From: DATKGP01 sp035510775
Lineage (GTDB): Bacteria > Patescibacteriota > UBA1384 > 2-12-FULL-50-11
Assembly: GCA_035510775.1 (NCBI GenBank)
Contig: DATKGP010000058.1
Span: 1 to 25,302, forward strand
Reading direction: 5' to 3'
DNA: 25,302 nt
In this document: piece after piece, positions 14,664-20,097 of the stretch
Position numbering within the stretch: the stretch's first letter is position 1
Layout of the letters: the number at the start of each line of letters is the position of its first letter
The notes under the pieces: model-generated
Seen by the model: only the letters and a program-made list of their open reading frames with translations
The model's database searches: none
What the model was told of the DNA's origin: nothing
Made by a program: the position numbers and the translations under genes

Positions 14664-15201
14664 TTTTCTCCCCAAGAATTAAGCTAACTTGTTTCTCCAG
14701 TTCTGCCAAGCTGCCTTCATTAATAATGGTGCGGTTGGCCATAACAATCGGCCCAGCTTGGTGAAGGTTTTCAATTTGGGCGTAGTCGCGGCTTTCGGCT
14801 TCCGCTTTTGTTAGCGGTCGAATCGGTCTGGTCGTCAACCGTTGATAGCGAATTTTCGGACTAGCCTGAACCGCCACAACCTCGAGGGCGGGAAATTCCT
14901 TTTTCAGCACGAGATATTCTTCCCAGGAGTAGAGGCCATCGATTATTATCGAGACTTTTTTCAGACCCTCCTTGATTTTTGGCAAATTCAAAGTGGCGTA
15001 AGCGGCCATGCCGTGATCGCGACGAAGTTTTTCGCGCATCATTCGCTCATTGGGCTCGTTGATTTCGAAATTGGCTTCTTTTAATTTCTCTATCGTCAGA
15101 CCACCAAAATAGATTTTGGTAAAACCTGCCGCTTCAAACGCCTTGACCACCTCTGATTTTCCCGAGCCTGCCAGACCGACAATTGCGACTAGTCGAAACA
15201 T
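14650..15201 (-). CDS. P-loop nucleotide kinase-like protein (UPF0200 / dephospho-CoA kinase-like)
   Basis: A 183-residue P-loop protein from ATG 15201; the open frame extends 21 codons further but begins MFRLVAIVGLAGSGKSEV, the natural start. Walker A is GLAGSGKS. Further landmarks are IYFGGLTIEKLKE, the segment RRDHGMAAYATLNLPKI, a Walker B-like VSIIIDGLYSWEEY, QASPKIRYQRL (lid arginines), and the end RTIINEGSLAELEKQV. This arrangement is the one I associate with the archaeal-type UPF0200 kinases and with dephospho-CoA/nucleoside-monophosphate kinases. The substrate is unknown. A TACCGT hexamer lies exactly six bases before the ATG, suggesting a leaderless transcript. The gene is divergent from thymidylate kinase and overlaps dCMP deaminase. 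Confidence 0.75.
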   Translation of the reverse strand: MFRLVAIVGLAGSGKSEVVKAFEAAGFTKIYFGGLTIEKLKEANFEINEPNERMMREKLRRDHGMAAYATLNLPKIKEGLKKVSIIIDGLYSWEEYLVLKKEFPALEVVAVQASPKIRYQRLTTRPIRPLTKAEAESRDYAQIENLHQAGPIVMANRTIINEGSLAELEKQVSLILGEKNGKN

Positions 15202-15294
15202 GATTTTACGGTAGCGGTAAGTCCCCCACCTTGCAAGAAAAGGAGTTTTGTGAGACGAAGGCACGTAGTAAGCTCTTTACATTATGGAGGCGAG

Positions 15295-16023
15295 ATGAAC
15301 GCTACGCAGGGTGGAATTATCGTCATTGACGGTCCGGACGGAACCGGCAAAGCCACTACAACCAGGCTCGTGCTAGAGATGCTCAACGCCAGTCAATCGC
15401 TTGGTGGCAAGAAGTTTCTTTCGGCGAGCTTTCCCAACTACCGCGAATATTTCGGACAGCTAGTGCGGAACTATCTAGATGGCGATTCGGCTGACGAGAT
15501 CGTTCGAGTACCGGCCAAGATTCGCGACAATCCGCTACTGGCCTCGTGGCCTTACGCGGCCGATCGTTATGAGACCTACCACGAGGTGATGCGGCCCCAG
15601 ATCGAGAAGGGAACTTGGTTCCTGCTCGACCGCTACATCTGCTCGAACTTGGCCCATCAAGGAGCAAAGATCGACGATGAGGATGAGCGACACAAGTTCG
15701 GACTGAAAACCATGCTCCTGGAGCATGGTTACCTCGGCCTACCTGAAGCGAATTTGACGATTATTCTCAACTTGCCGGAAGAAATACGTCGAGCTCGAGT
15801 AATCGCCCGACGGGCTCAAGTGGCCGACAACCGCGGTCAGGTCGGCCAAGCCGACATTCACGAGCAAAACGACGCCTATATGACGGCAGTCGCCGCCGAG
15901 TATCTGCAGTTGGCCGAGGCTAACAGTTGGATTGTCGTTGGCTGCACGGCCGGCGACGTTGAGCTGACGCCCGAGCAAGTCGCCACGAAAGTCTACGAGA
16001 CAATCGTCGAGTGGATTACCTGA
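15295..16023 (+). CDS. tmk: Thymidylate kinase
   Basis: A 242-residue enzyme phosphorylating dTMP to dTDP. It has Walker A DGPDGTGKAT near the start, the substrate-binding DRYICSNLAHQGAK motif at about residue 105, and LNLPEEIRRARVIARR as the lid region. It is somewhat longer than the usual 205-215 residues, with an extended region (RVPAKIRDNPLLASWPYAADR). The start at ATG 15295 is fixed by GGAGG five bases before it; 15 open codons upstream lack support. A hairpin terminator follows the stop. It is one of few plus-strand genes in the first 18 kb and runs convergent with L33. Confidence 0.9.
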   Translation: MNATQGGIIVIDGPDGTGKATTTRLVLEMLNASQSLGGKKFLSASFPNYREYFGQLVRNYLDGDSADEIVRVPAKIRDNPLLASWPYAADRYETYHEVMRPQIEKGTWFLLDRYICSNLAHQGAKIDDEDERHKFGLKTMLLEHGYLGLPEANLTIILNLPEEIRRARVIARRAQVADNRGQVGQADIHEQNDAYMTAVAAEYLQLAEANSWIVVGCTAGDVELTPEQVATKVYETIVEWIT

Positions 16024-16046
16024 AGACCCCGCAAGGGGTCTTTCCT
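16023..16046. terminator. Terminator between tmk and rpmG
   Basis: AAGACCCC and GGGGTCTT form an eight-base-pair stem with loop GCAA, followed by TTCCTTT on the plus strand. It lies between two convergent stop codons and could act on both strands. Confidence 0.8.
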
Positions 16047-16211
16047 TTACTTACTCTCTTTGTGAGGGGTGGATTTGCGGCAACGCGAGCAGAACTTGTT
16101 GAGTTCTAAGCGAGTGGTAGTGTTAGTTTTGTTTTTTTCCGTGTAGTAGTTGCGCTCTTTGCATACGGTGCACTCGAGGGCGACGTGTTCACGGGCTTTC
16201 TTTTTGGCCAT
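16047..16211 (-). CDS. rpmG: 50S ribosomal protein L33
   Basis: A 54-residue ribosomal protein. It begins [17 protein letters not shown] and continues with [26 protein letters not shown] and STPHKESK. The two Cys pairs (CTVC, CSRC) make the zinc-binding form of L33. Highly basic, normal length. It has no neighbouring translation genes apart from the tRNAs upstream; an AT-rich stretch with TAAAAT (around 16221-16226) precedes the ATG closely and may be its -10. Confidence 0.95.
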   Translation of the reverse strand: MAKKKAREHVALECTVCKERNYYTEKNKTNTTTRLELNKFCSRCRKSTPHKESK

Positions 16212-16255
16212 TTGTTAGATTATTTTATCAAATCAGGCTGAATAAATCTACCTGG

Positions 16256-16342
16256 GAGCCGCCTCCGGGGACAGTCGTAAACTCGTATCCCCGTCGCCCG
16301 CTCTCGTCCGGTTTTCGACCGGACTCGAGCCGCCTCCGGGGA
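16256..16342 (-). repeat. 16-base direct repeat of the tRNA-Thr(GGT) 3' end around a 55-base insert
   Basis: GAGCCGCCTCCGGGGA (plus strand) occurs at 16256-16271 and 16327-16342, 71 bases apart. The second copy is the tRNA-Thr(GGT) 3' acceptor strand and T-stem edge; the first is a detached duplicate. The insert folds on the minus strand: GTCCGGT-CGAAA-ACCGGAC, and CGGGGA pairing with the duplicated TCCCCG. This is the layout left by integration into, or duplication of, a tRNA 3' end. Confidence 0.85.
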
Positions 16343-16399
16343 TTGAACCCGGGACCTTGCGCTTACCATGCGCATGCTCTGCCACTGAGCTAAGGCGGC
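16328..16399 (-). tRNA. thrT: tRNA-Thr (anticodon GGT)
   Basis: A 72-base cloverleaf: acceptor GCCGCCT/AGGCGGC, D-arm GCTC/GAGC, anticodon stem TGCGC/GCGCA with loop ATGGTAA (anticodon GGT), T-arm CCGGG-TTCAATC-CCCGG, discriminator T, CCA not encoded. It follows tRNA-Tyr by four bases and is probably co-transcribed with it. Its 3' end is duplicated 71 bases downstream. Confidence 0.95.
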
Positions 16400-16403
16400 G
16401 ACG

Positions 16404-16486
16404 TGCTGGGAGTAGGATTCGAACCTACGTAGCCCGAAGGCGGCGGATTTACAGTCCGCAGTAATTGTCCACTCTACCATCCCAGC
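16404..16486 (-). tRNA. tyrT: tRNA-Tyr (anticodon GTA)
   Basis: An 83-base class II tRNA: acceptor GCTGGGA/TCCCAGC, anticodon stem GCGGA/TCCGC with loop CTGTAAA (anticodon GTA), a long variable arm (GCCTTCGGGC region), T-arm GTAGG-TTCGAAT-CCTAC, discriminator A, no encoded CCA. Confidence 0.95.
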
Positions 16487-16508
16487 AAATTTTCAATGAA
16501 CAATGACA

Positions 16509-16537
16509 ATTATACCAAGATGCTGACTGATTTTCGA
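16509..16537 (-). promoter_or_regulatory. Promoter of the tRNA-Tyr / tRNA-Thr(GGT) unit
   Basis: A perfect TATAAT at 16514-16509 preceded by TTGG (near an extended -10), with TCGAAA 17 bases upstream at 16537-16532. It lies immediately after the endonuclease-like gene stop. Confidence 0.7.
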
Positions 16538-16539
16538 GA

Positions 16540-16935
16540 TTAAGATAACACTAGGAATTGTTCAGCAGGGTGGATTTTCTTCTCTTGTAGGTTCTTCGTA
16601 TCTACGAGTCGAAGCTTAAACAATGATTTATTTATCTCGCTTACAGGAATGAAATAAACCACACTACTTTCCGGATTGAAGACTGCTAAAACATCTATAT
16701 CTTCGGCAGAATAGTTTATAACCGACCAATTATTACTGCTACGGCAGTTAACATTGAGTACTCCATTATTAGGAGTAGCGTATTTCACCTGTATTCGTCG
16801 ATAATTTCCTTGACGTTCTGCAACTAAATCGTATCGATGGTCTTCTCCATAAGGAAACAGCACCTTCCATCCGACTCTTATTAACTCCGAGGCGACCTGA
16901 AGCTCGGCAAGATCCCCCTTCTCTTTTTTGTTCAT
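16540..16935 (-). CDS. PD-(D/E)XK endonuclease, group I intron homing type
   Basis: A 131-residue protein with KGDLAELQVASELIRVGWKV, then FPYGEDHRYDLVAE and RRIQVKYAT: the E...D...Q-x-K signature of the PD-(D/E)XK nuclease fold in the form known from group I intron homing endonucleases such as I-Ssp6803I. Later IDVLAVFNPESSVVYFIPVSEI matches the rest of that family. The ATG lies four bases after the 3' end of tRNA-Thr(TGT) and no ribosome-binding site is visible. Composition is clearly lower in G+C than the neighbours: 21 of 60 bases in 16681-16740, against 37 of 60 in 15781-15840. This points to recent acquisition. No group I intron core is apparent nearby. Likely target: a tRNA gene (inference). 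Confidence 0.82.
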   Translation of the reverse strand: MNKKEKGDLAELQVASELIRVGWKVLFPYGEDHRYDLVAERQGNYRRIQVKYATPNNGVLNVNCRSSNNWSVINYSAEDIDVLAVFNPESSVVYFIPVSEINKSLFKLRLVDTKNLQEKKIHPAEQFLVLS

Positions 16936-16939
16936 TTTG

Positions 16940-17012
16940 AGCCGAGGGAGGGATTTGAACCCACGACCTTCGCTTTACAAAAGCGTTGCTCTGGCCACTG
17001 AGCTACCCCGGC
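16940..17012 (-). tRNA. thrU: tRNA-Thr (anticodon TGT)
   Basis: A 73-base cloverleaf: acceptor GCCGGGG/CCTCGGC (one G-T pair), D-arm GCTC/GAGC, anticodon stem CGCT/AGCG with loop TTTGTAA (anticodon TGT), T-arm GTGGG-TTCAAAT-CCCTC with one T-T mismatch, discriminator T, no CCA. The endonuclease-like frame begins four bases after it. Confidence 0.92.
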
Positions 17013-17023
17013 CTGCTCTCATA

Positions 17024-17052
17024 ATTTTACTCTCTATTTAGCAGTTGCTCAA
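17024..17052 (-). promoter_or_regulatory. Promoter of tRNA-Thr(TGT)
   Basis: TTGAGC (17052-17047), a 17-base spacer, TAAAAT (17029-17024), 11 bases before the mature tRNA. It overlaps the end of the TPR protein gene. The endonuclease-like gene could be read from it as well. Confidence 0.65.
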
Positions 17053-17692
17053 GGAGAGACCGGTACTTTGGAGTGACAGGGTCGAGGCTGATCGCCTCGC
17101 GAACGGCGGCTATGGAACGTTGGGTATCGTTGTTGCCAAAATATGCCAGAGCCAAATTATAATGTCGGCTGGGGTTGTATTTGTCGAGTTTGACGGCGAC
17201 TTTAAGAGATTCGATAGCGTCAGAATAATTTTTTTGGTTCAGGTAGAGCAAGCCGAGACGGGCGTAGATTTTCGGGTCATTCGGGTGGTTGGCGGCCAGC
17301 CGCAAGAAAAATTGCTCGGTTTCGACTAGCTTGCCATCGCGCATGTACTGCTCCCCTTCTTCGAAACGCGAGGGCAGGTCGTGTTTTTCTGTGGCAAAAT
17401 CGCTCTGCCAAAAATCGTGTTTACGATCTTCCGCCTGGCGCTCCCCGAGCGACGACGGCTGAAGAACCGATTCTTTGGCCGGACGACTCGGCAAGCGCAG
17501 GGATTTTGCCCGGTTACCAAGGCCAGAAAAAATTCCGCCAATCGCTCCAACAACCGAACGAGTTGCCGGACCAATTCTGCCGCCGATATTTTGGGTCAAC
17601 TGCCCCAAGCTGTCGCCTCGGCTGGCCATCCGGAGCAGAAGGATAATCAACAGGGCAACGGCGGCAAAGAAAATAATTTGACTTACCATCAT
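17027..17692 (-). CDS. Membrane-anchored TPR protein
   Basis: A 221-residue protein with one N-terminal transmembrane helix (QIIFFAAVALLIILLLRMA, about 5-23), a basic and Gly-rich linker to about residue 95, then tetratricopeptide repeats: FEEGEQYMRDGKLVETEQFFLRLAANHPND, KIYARLGLLYLNQKNYSDAIESLKVAVKLD and SRHYNLALAYFGNNDTQRSIAAVREAISLD in pieces of the usual 34-residue period. TPRs bind partner proteins; which ones is unknown. A 17-base near-repeat (ATGAGTAAAYRATGATG) occurs both at the start of this gene and at the end of the upstream clamp-loader gene, as if the junction had been duplicated. Confidence 0.75.
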   Translation of the reverse strand: MMVSQIIFFAAVALLIILLLRMASRGDSLGQLTQNIGGRIGPATRSVVGAIGGIFSGLGNRAKSLRLPSRPAKESVLQPSSLGERQAEDRKHDFWQSDFATEKHDLPSRFEEGEQYMRDGKLVETEQFFLRLAANHPNDPKIYARLGLLYLNQKNYSDAIESLKVAVKLDKYNPSRHYNLALAYFGNNDTQRSIAAVREAISLDPVTPKYRSLLEQLLNRE

Positions 17693-17737
17693 TATTTACT
17701 CATCTGCAAAGGTTGCTATTTGGCTAATCATCATCGT

Positions 17738-18346
17738 TTACTCATTATCGGATATTTCACCCGTTTGCAAGTAGAGGTCATCGAGAACGAGCTTGCGTGA
17801 GCAATTGGCCTCCAGCCGAGTTAGGGCTTGGTCGACTAGCACCAGTCGCTCCGCCCAGGTTTTTTTGCCGCTGTTAAGTAGCTGGTGGTGTAGTTCGTCT
17901 CGCCAGCCAGTGAGTTTTTCAATCAAGGCGGGGCGGTCTTTGAGCGCTTCGAGTTCTTTAATATCGAAAGCTGTCTCGCCGTTAGACAAAGTAGCTTTTG
18001 AGGAGGTTTTTGTAAGTTTTTCCAAACGCGAGCCAACGGTCGTGATTAATTTTTCCGGGTGTTCAGTGACAAGAATAATTATCAGCTGGCTGGGCGGTTC
18101 TTCCAGGAGCTTTAGCAGGGTATTCTGGACAATTTCGCTCATTCGATCAGCTCGCTCGATAACTAATAGCCGAGTTTCGCCAAGCGGTTTCTGGCTGGCC
18201 AAGCCAATTAGCTCCCTGGTGTTTTTGGCCGACAAATCGTCGCCGACATATTCGAGCCGGTCAATTGCCAAGACGTCCTTCAAAACAAGCTGGTCAAAAT
18301 CGGTAGGGCTGGCGAGGTAGGATCGTCCGGCAACTAGATTGGCCAT
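17738..18346 (-). CDS. holB: DNA polymerase III delta-prime-like clamp-loader protein (short)
   Basis: A 202-residue protein lacking the N-terminal P-loop region but keeping the delta-prime core: TRELIGLASQKPLGETRLLVIERADRM and QNTLLKLLEEPPSQLIIILVTEHPEKL, then TTVGSRLEKL (the region of the SRC motif, here GSR without Cys). Full delta-prime subunits are over 300 residues, so it represents the middle domain plus a reduced helical tail. It probably helps load the sliding clamp. TAAAAT lies exactly six bases before the ATG with TTGATG 16 bases further up, so the mRNA is probably leaderless. It is divergent from the zinc-ribbon gene. Confidence 0.8.
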   Translation of the reverse strand: MANLVAGRSYLASPTDFDQLVLKDVLAIDRLEYVGDDLSAKNTRELIGLASQKPLGETRLLVIERADRMSEIVQNTLLKLLEEPPSQLIIILVTEHPEKLITTVGSRLEKLTKTSSKATLSNGETAFDIKELEALKDRPALIEKLTGWRDELHHQLLNSGKKTWAERLVLVDQALTRLEANCSRKLVLDDLYLQTGEISDNE

Positions 18347-18417
18347 ACAGACATTTTACCTGAAAAGTTGTCATCATCAATTGCTAATAGCACCACCGAC
18401 TGTTAGAATACTAGGGA
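18347..18417. promoter_or_regulatory. Divergent promoter region, both transcripts leaderless or nearly so
   Basis: Minus strand: TTGATG, 16 bases, TAAAAT (18358-18353), six bases, ATG. Plus strand: TTGCTA, 17 bases, TGT-TAGAAT, eight bases, ATG at 18418. The two -35 regions overlap. No Shine-Dalgarno sequence is present on either side. Confidence 0.6.
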
Positions 18418-18699
18418 ATGGAATTTCAAGACAAAATACTCAAGTGCAAAGAGTGCGGCAAAGATTTCACCTGGACGGCCGGCGAACAGGAGTTTTTCTC
18501 TAGTAAAGGTTTTAAAAACAAGCCGACCCGCTGCAAAGACTGCCGCAAAATGAATCGGGCTCGCGTAGAAGCCGAATATTTCAAGATTACCTGCGCCGGC
18601 TGCCACCAAATCGGCGAGGCTCAGTTTACCCCTAGCGATCCGAGCGCGGAAATTTTCTGCAAAAATTGTTTCGAAGAACGATTTCTGGCTAAATCGTAA
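18418..18699 (+). CDS. Zinc-ribbon protein (zf-trcl-like)
   Basis: A 93-residue small protein with two zinc-type modules. The first is CKECGKDFTWTAGEQEFF...KPTRCKDCRK (residues about 10-43), which matches the probable zinc-binding domain family I know as zf-trcl. The second is CAGC...CKNC (residues about 60-86). The role is unknown; such proteins are common next to ribosomal or replication genes in small-genome bacteria. It runs convergent with L28; the gap holds CTAAA-type repeats. Confidence 0.8.
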   Translation: MEFQDKILKCKECGKDFTWTAGEQEFFSSKGFKNKPTRCKDCRKMNRARVEAEYFKITCAGCHQIGEAQFTPSDPSAEIFCKNCFEERFLAKS

Positions 18700-18822
18700 G
18701 CCCTAAATTCTAAATCCTAAAACGAGTTAAAAATTCTAAACGCTAAACAATGCGGCTCGGTTTTGAGCTTCGAATTTTTAGTTTTTGAGCTTGTTTAGAA
18801 TTTCGAGCTTAGTGCTTAGAAT
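18700..18822. repeat. CTAAA-rich inverted repeat region between convergent genes
   Basis: The left part repeats CTAAATT/CTAAAT/CTAAAAC units (CCCTAAATTCTAAATCC, ATTCTAAACGCTAAAC). The right part contains the same motifs in opposite orientation (TTTAGAATTTCGAGC, GCTTAGAATTTAAG). The two sides can pair imperfectly to give a long AT-rich hairpin. No gene is visible. It may serve as a bidirectional terminator or be a dispersed genomic repeat. Confidence 0.6.
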
Positions 18823-18996
18823 TTAAGCGACTATCGTCGCTTTGAGCGTTCTTCGGCAGCGGTTGCAGATATAAAGACCGTTCCATTTTTGCAAGTTCGG
18901 CAAAATGGCCCGCTTGGTAGCGTGCAGAGATTTCGGCCGATTGTTACCGACCTGCGGAGTTTTTCCACATAACTCACAGAACCTTGTTGCTTTCAT
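18823..18996 (-). CDS. rpmB: 50S ribosomal protein L28
   Basis: A 57-residue ribosomal protein: MKATRFCELCGKTPQVGN, then RPKSLHATKRAILPNLQK and LYICNRCRRTLKA. Two Cys pairs (CELC, CNRC) are of the zinc-binding kind. Basic throughout and normal in length. It has its own promoter (TTGTCG, 17 bases, TATAAT at 19023-19018) and a weak AGGTG ribosome-binding site nine bases upstream. It is divergent from the M50 protease gene. Confidence 0.95.
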   Translation of the reverse strand: MKATRFCELCGKTPQVGNNRPKSLHATKRAILPNLQKWNGLYICNRCRRTLKATIVA

Positions 18997-19017
18997 CTAT
19001 TGAACACCTGTTAAGAC

Positions 19018-19046
19018 ATTATATACTGCTAATAATGTTGCGACAA
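19018..19046 (-). promoter_or_regulatory. Promoter of rpmB
   Basis: TTGTCG (19046-19041), 17 bases, a perfect TATAAT (19023-19018) on the minus strand, giving a leader of about 15 bases. Confidence 0.65.
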
Positions 19047-19080
19047 GACTCGTTCGTCTTTTTGTGGGCAAGGACTTAAC

Positions 19081-19719
19081 ATGTGCGTAACAACCGCTGG
19101 TTTTTCCACCGACCTAATAATGGGCATCGTCCTGGTGGCGATAATCCTCTTTAGCCTGTCGGTACACGAGTTCGCCCATGCTTGGGTGGCTAATCTTTTC
19201 GGCGATCCGACCGCCAAATTGGAAGGCCGCTTGTCTTTGAACCCCATTCGGCACTGGGATCCGATCGGCACCTCGCTTTTGGTCGGGCTAATTATGCTAA
19301 CCAGTTTCGGTATTCCCCTACCGATTTTTGGTTGGGGCAAACCGGTGCCGGTCGATGAACGCAACTTCGACAATCCGCGGATTCAAGGCGTCCAAACTGC
19401 CCTAGCCGGGACGATGGCTAATTTGTTATTGGCAGTTTTAATCGCCGGGTTGTTGCGTCTCACTCACTTGCCTTCGGCTGTTGTTTCAGCTCTGACTTTA
19501 GCCGTCTACATTAATATCTTCCTGATGTTCTTCAACCTTCTGCCGGTGCCGCCGCTCGATGGCTCGCGCCTGCTGCGGCTTTTCTTACCCGACAGCGTCT
19601 ACTACGCCATCAGCGGCAATATCATCACCTTTTTCTTACTAATATTCTTAGTGATTTATTTCCTGCTGGATTATGTCGTCTTGCTATCAACTCACCTGAC
19701 TACCTTCTTAATCGGTTAA
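19081..19719 (+). CDS. Site-2 protease family (M50) membrane metalloprotease
   Basis: A 212-residue polytopic protein. The zinc motif HEFAH lies in the first transmembrane region (FSLSVHEFAHAWVANLFGD), and the third ligand region is NLLPVPPLDGSRLL at about residue 157. Between them are GRLSLNPIRHWDPIG and FGWGKPVPVD, typical of the short M50 proteins related to SpoIVFB/YwhC, without a PDZ domain. Five or six hydrophobic segments are visible. These enzymes cut substrate helices inside the membrane; the substrate here is unknown. AAGGA lies six bases before the ATG. The downstream tRNA-Pro locus is on the same strand. Confidence 0.9.
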   Translation: MCVTTAGFSTDLIMGIVLVAIILFSLSVHEFAHAWVANLFGDPTAKLEGRLSLNPIRHWDPIGTSLLVGLIMLTSFGIPLPIFGWGKPVPVDERNFDNPRIQGVQTALAGTMANLLLAVLIAGLLRLTHLPSAVVSALTLAVYINIFLMFFNLLPVPPLDGSRLLRLFLPDSVYYAISGNIITFFLLIFLVIYFLLDYVVLLSTHLTTFLIG

Positions 19720-19761
19720 CCGCTACCTGACCCAACCTTTTTCCTGTAAAATACATAGAAA

Positions 19762-19812
19762 CGGGCTATGACGCAGGCAAGCCCGAAATACTCCAAATTA
19801 ACATTTCGGGCT
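19762..19812 (+). promoter_or_regulatory. Leader before tRNA-Pro with competing copies of the acceptor strand
   Basis: CGGGCTATG at 19762-19770 repeats the tRNA-Pro 5' end (19807-19815). AGCCCGAAAT at 19780-19789 can pair with either the first copy (CGGGCT) or, over ten bases, with ATTTCGGGCT at 19803-19812, which would sequester the tRNA 5' strand. TAAAAT at 19747-19752 is a likely -10. Confidence 0.55.
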
Positions 19813-19879
19813 ATGGCTTAGTTGGTAAAGCGCCGGGCTGGGGGTCCGGAGATCGGCAGTTCGAGTCTGCCTAGCCCGA
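19807..19879 (+). tRNA. proT: tRNA-Pro (anticodon GGG)
   Basis: A 73-base cloverleaf: acceptor CGGGCTA/TAGCCCG, D-arm GCTT/AAGC, anticodon stem CCGGG/TCCGG with loop CTGGGGG (anticodon GGG), T-arm GGCAG-TTCGAGT-CTGCC, discriminator A, no encoded CCA. Its anticodon arm is repeated 161 bases downstream. Confidence 0.92.
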
Positions 19880-19897
19880 CGAAAGTAGTGCAGTTGG

Positions 19898-19982
19898 GCT
19901 GCGACGCCATTGAGAAGCCAACTGCTTGGCTTCGAAACGTCGCGGCGGGCGAGGCCATGTCGAACTTTCGACGGCCGAGCCC
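19898..19982 (+). ncRNA. Structured RNA element, copy B (three-helix, covarying with copy A)
   Basis: Helix 2: GCTGCGACG (19898-19906) with CGTCGCGGC (19938-19946). Hairpin: GAAGCCAA-CTGC-TTGGCTTC (19914-19933). Helix 3: GGGC/GCCC, GA-GA, GGCC/GGCC, GTCGA-ACTT-TCGAC (19947-19982), then AGGAA. As in copy A it is preceded by CAGTTGG; the following tRNA-type sequence begins with an anticodon arm. Compared with copy A, base pairs change on both sides at several positions while pairing is kept. No known family is recognised. Confidence 0.75.
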
Positions 19983-19993
19983 AGGAAGTCGCG

Positions 19994-20040
19994 TCGGGCT
20001 GGGGGTCCGAAGGTCGCGAGTTCGAGTCTCGCCGTCCCGA
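19994..20040 (+). pseudogene. Second tRNA-Pro(GGG)-like 3' half
   Basis: It has an anticodon arm TCGGG-CTGGGGG-TCCGA, variable loop AGGTC, T-arm GCGAG-TTCGAGT-CTCGC, acceptor strand CGTCCCG and A. The required 5' strand CGGGACG is not found upstream. 15 bases of the anticodon arm (CGGGCTGGGGGTCCG) are identical to the intact tRNA-Pro. It is therefore either a displaced original 3' half or the end of a larger RNA that includes element B. Confidence 0.7.
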
Positions 20041-20097
20041 CTAGTTCGGCCTTGATATCACCGATTCGGACGAGTATACAGGGAGCAGAAGGAAGAG

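Noticed and set aside
18710..18822. A CRISPR array or telomere-like repeat in the CTAAA region
   Set aside because: There are no equal-length repeats with regular spacers, and the units are short and irregular in both orientations.
19029..19373. A 114-codon minus-strand frame opposite the M50 protease
   Set aside because: It is antisense to a gene with clear motifs (HEFAH, PLDGS) and shows no features of its own.
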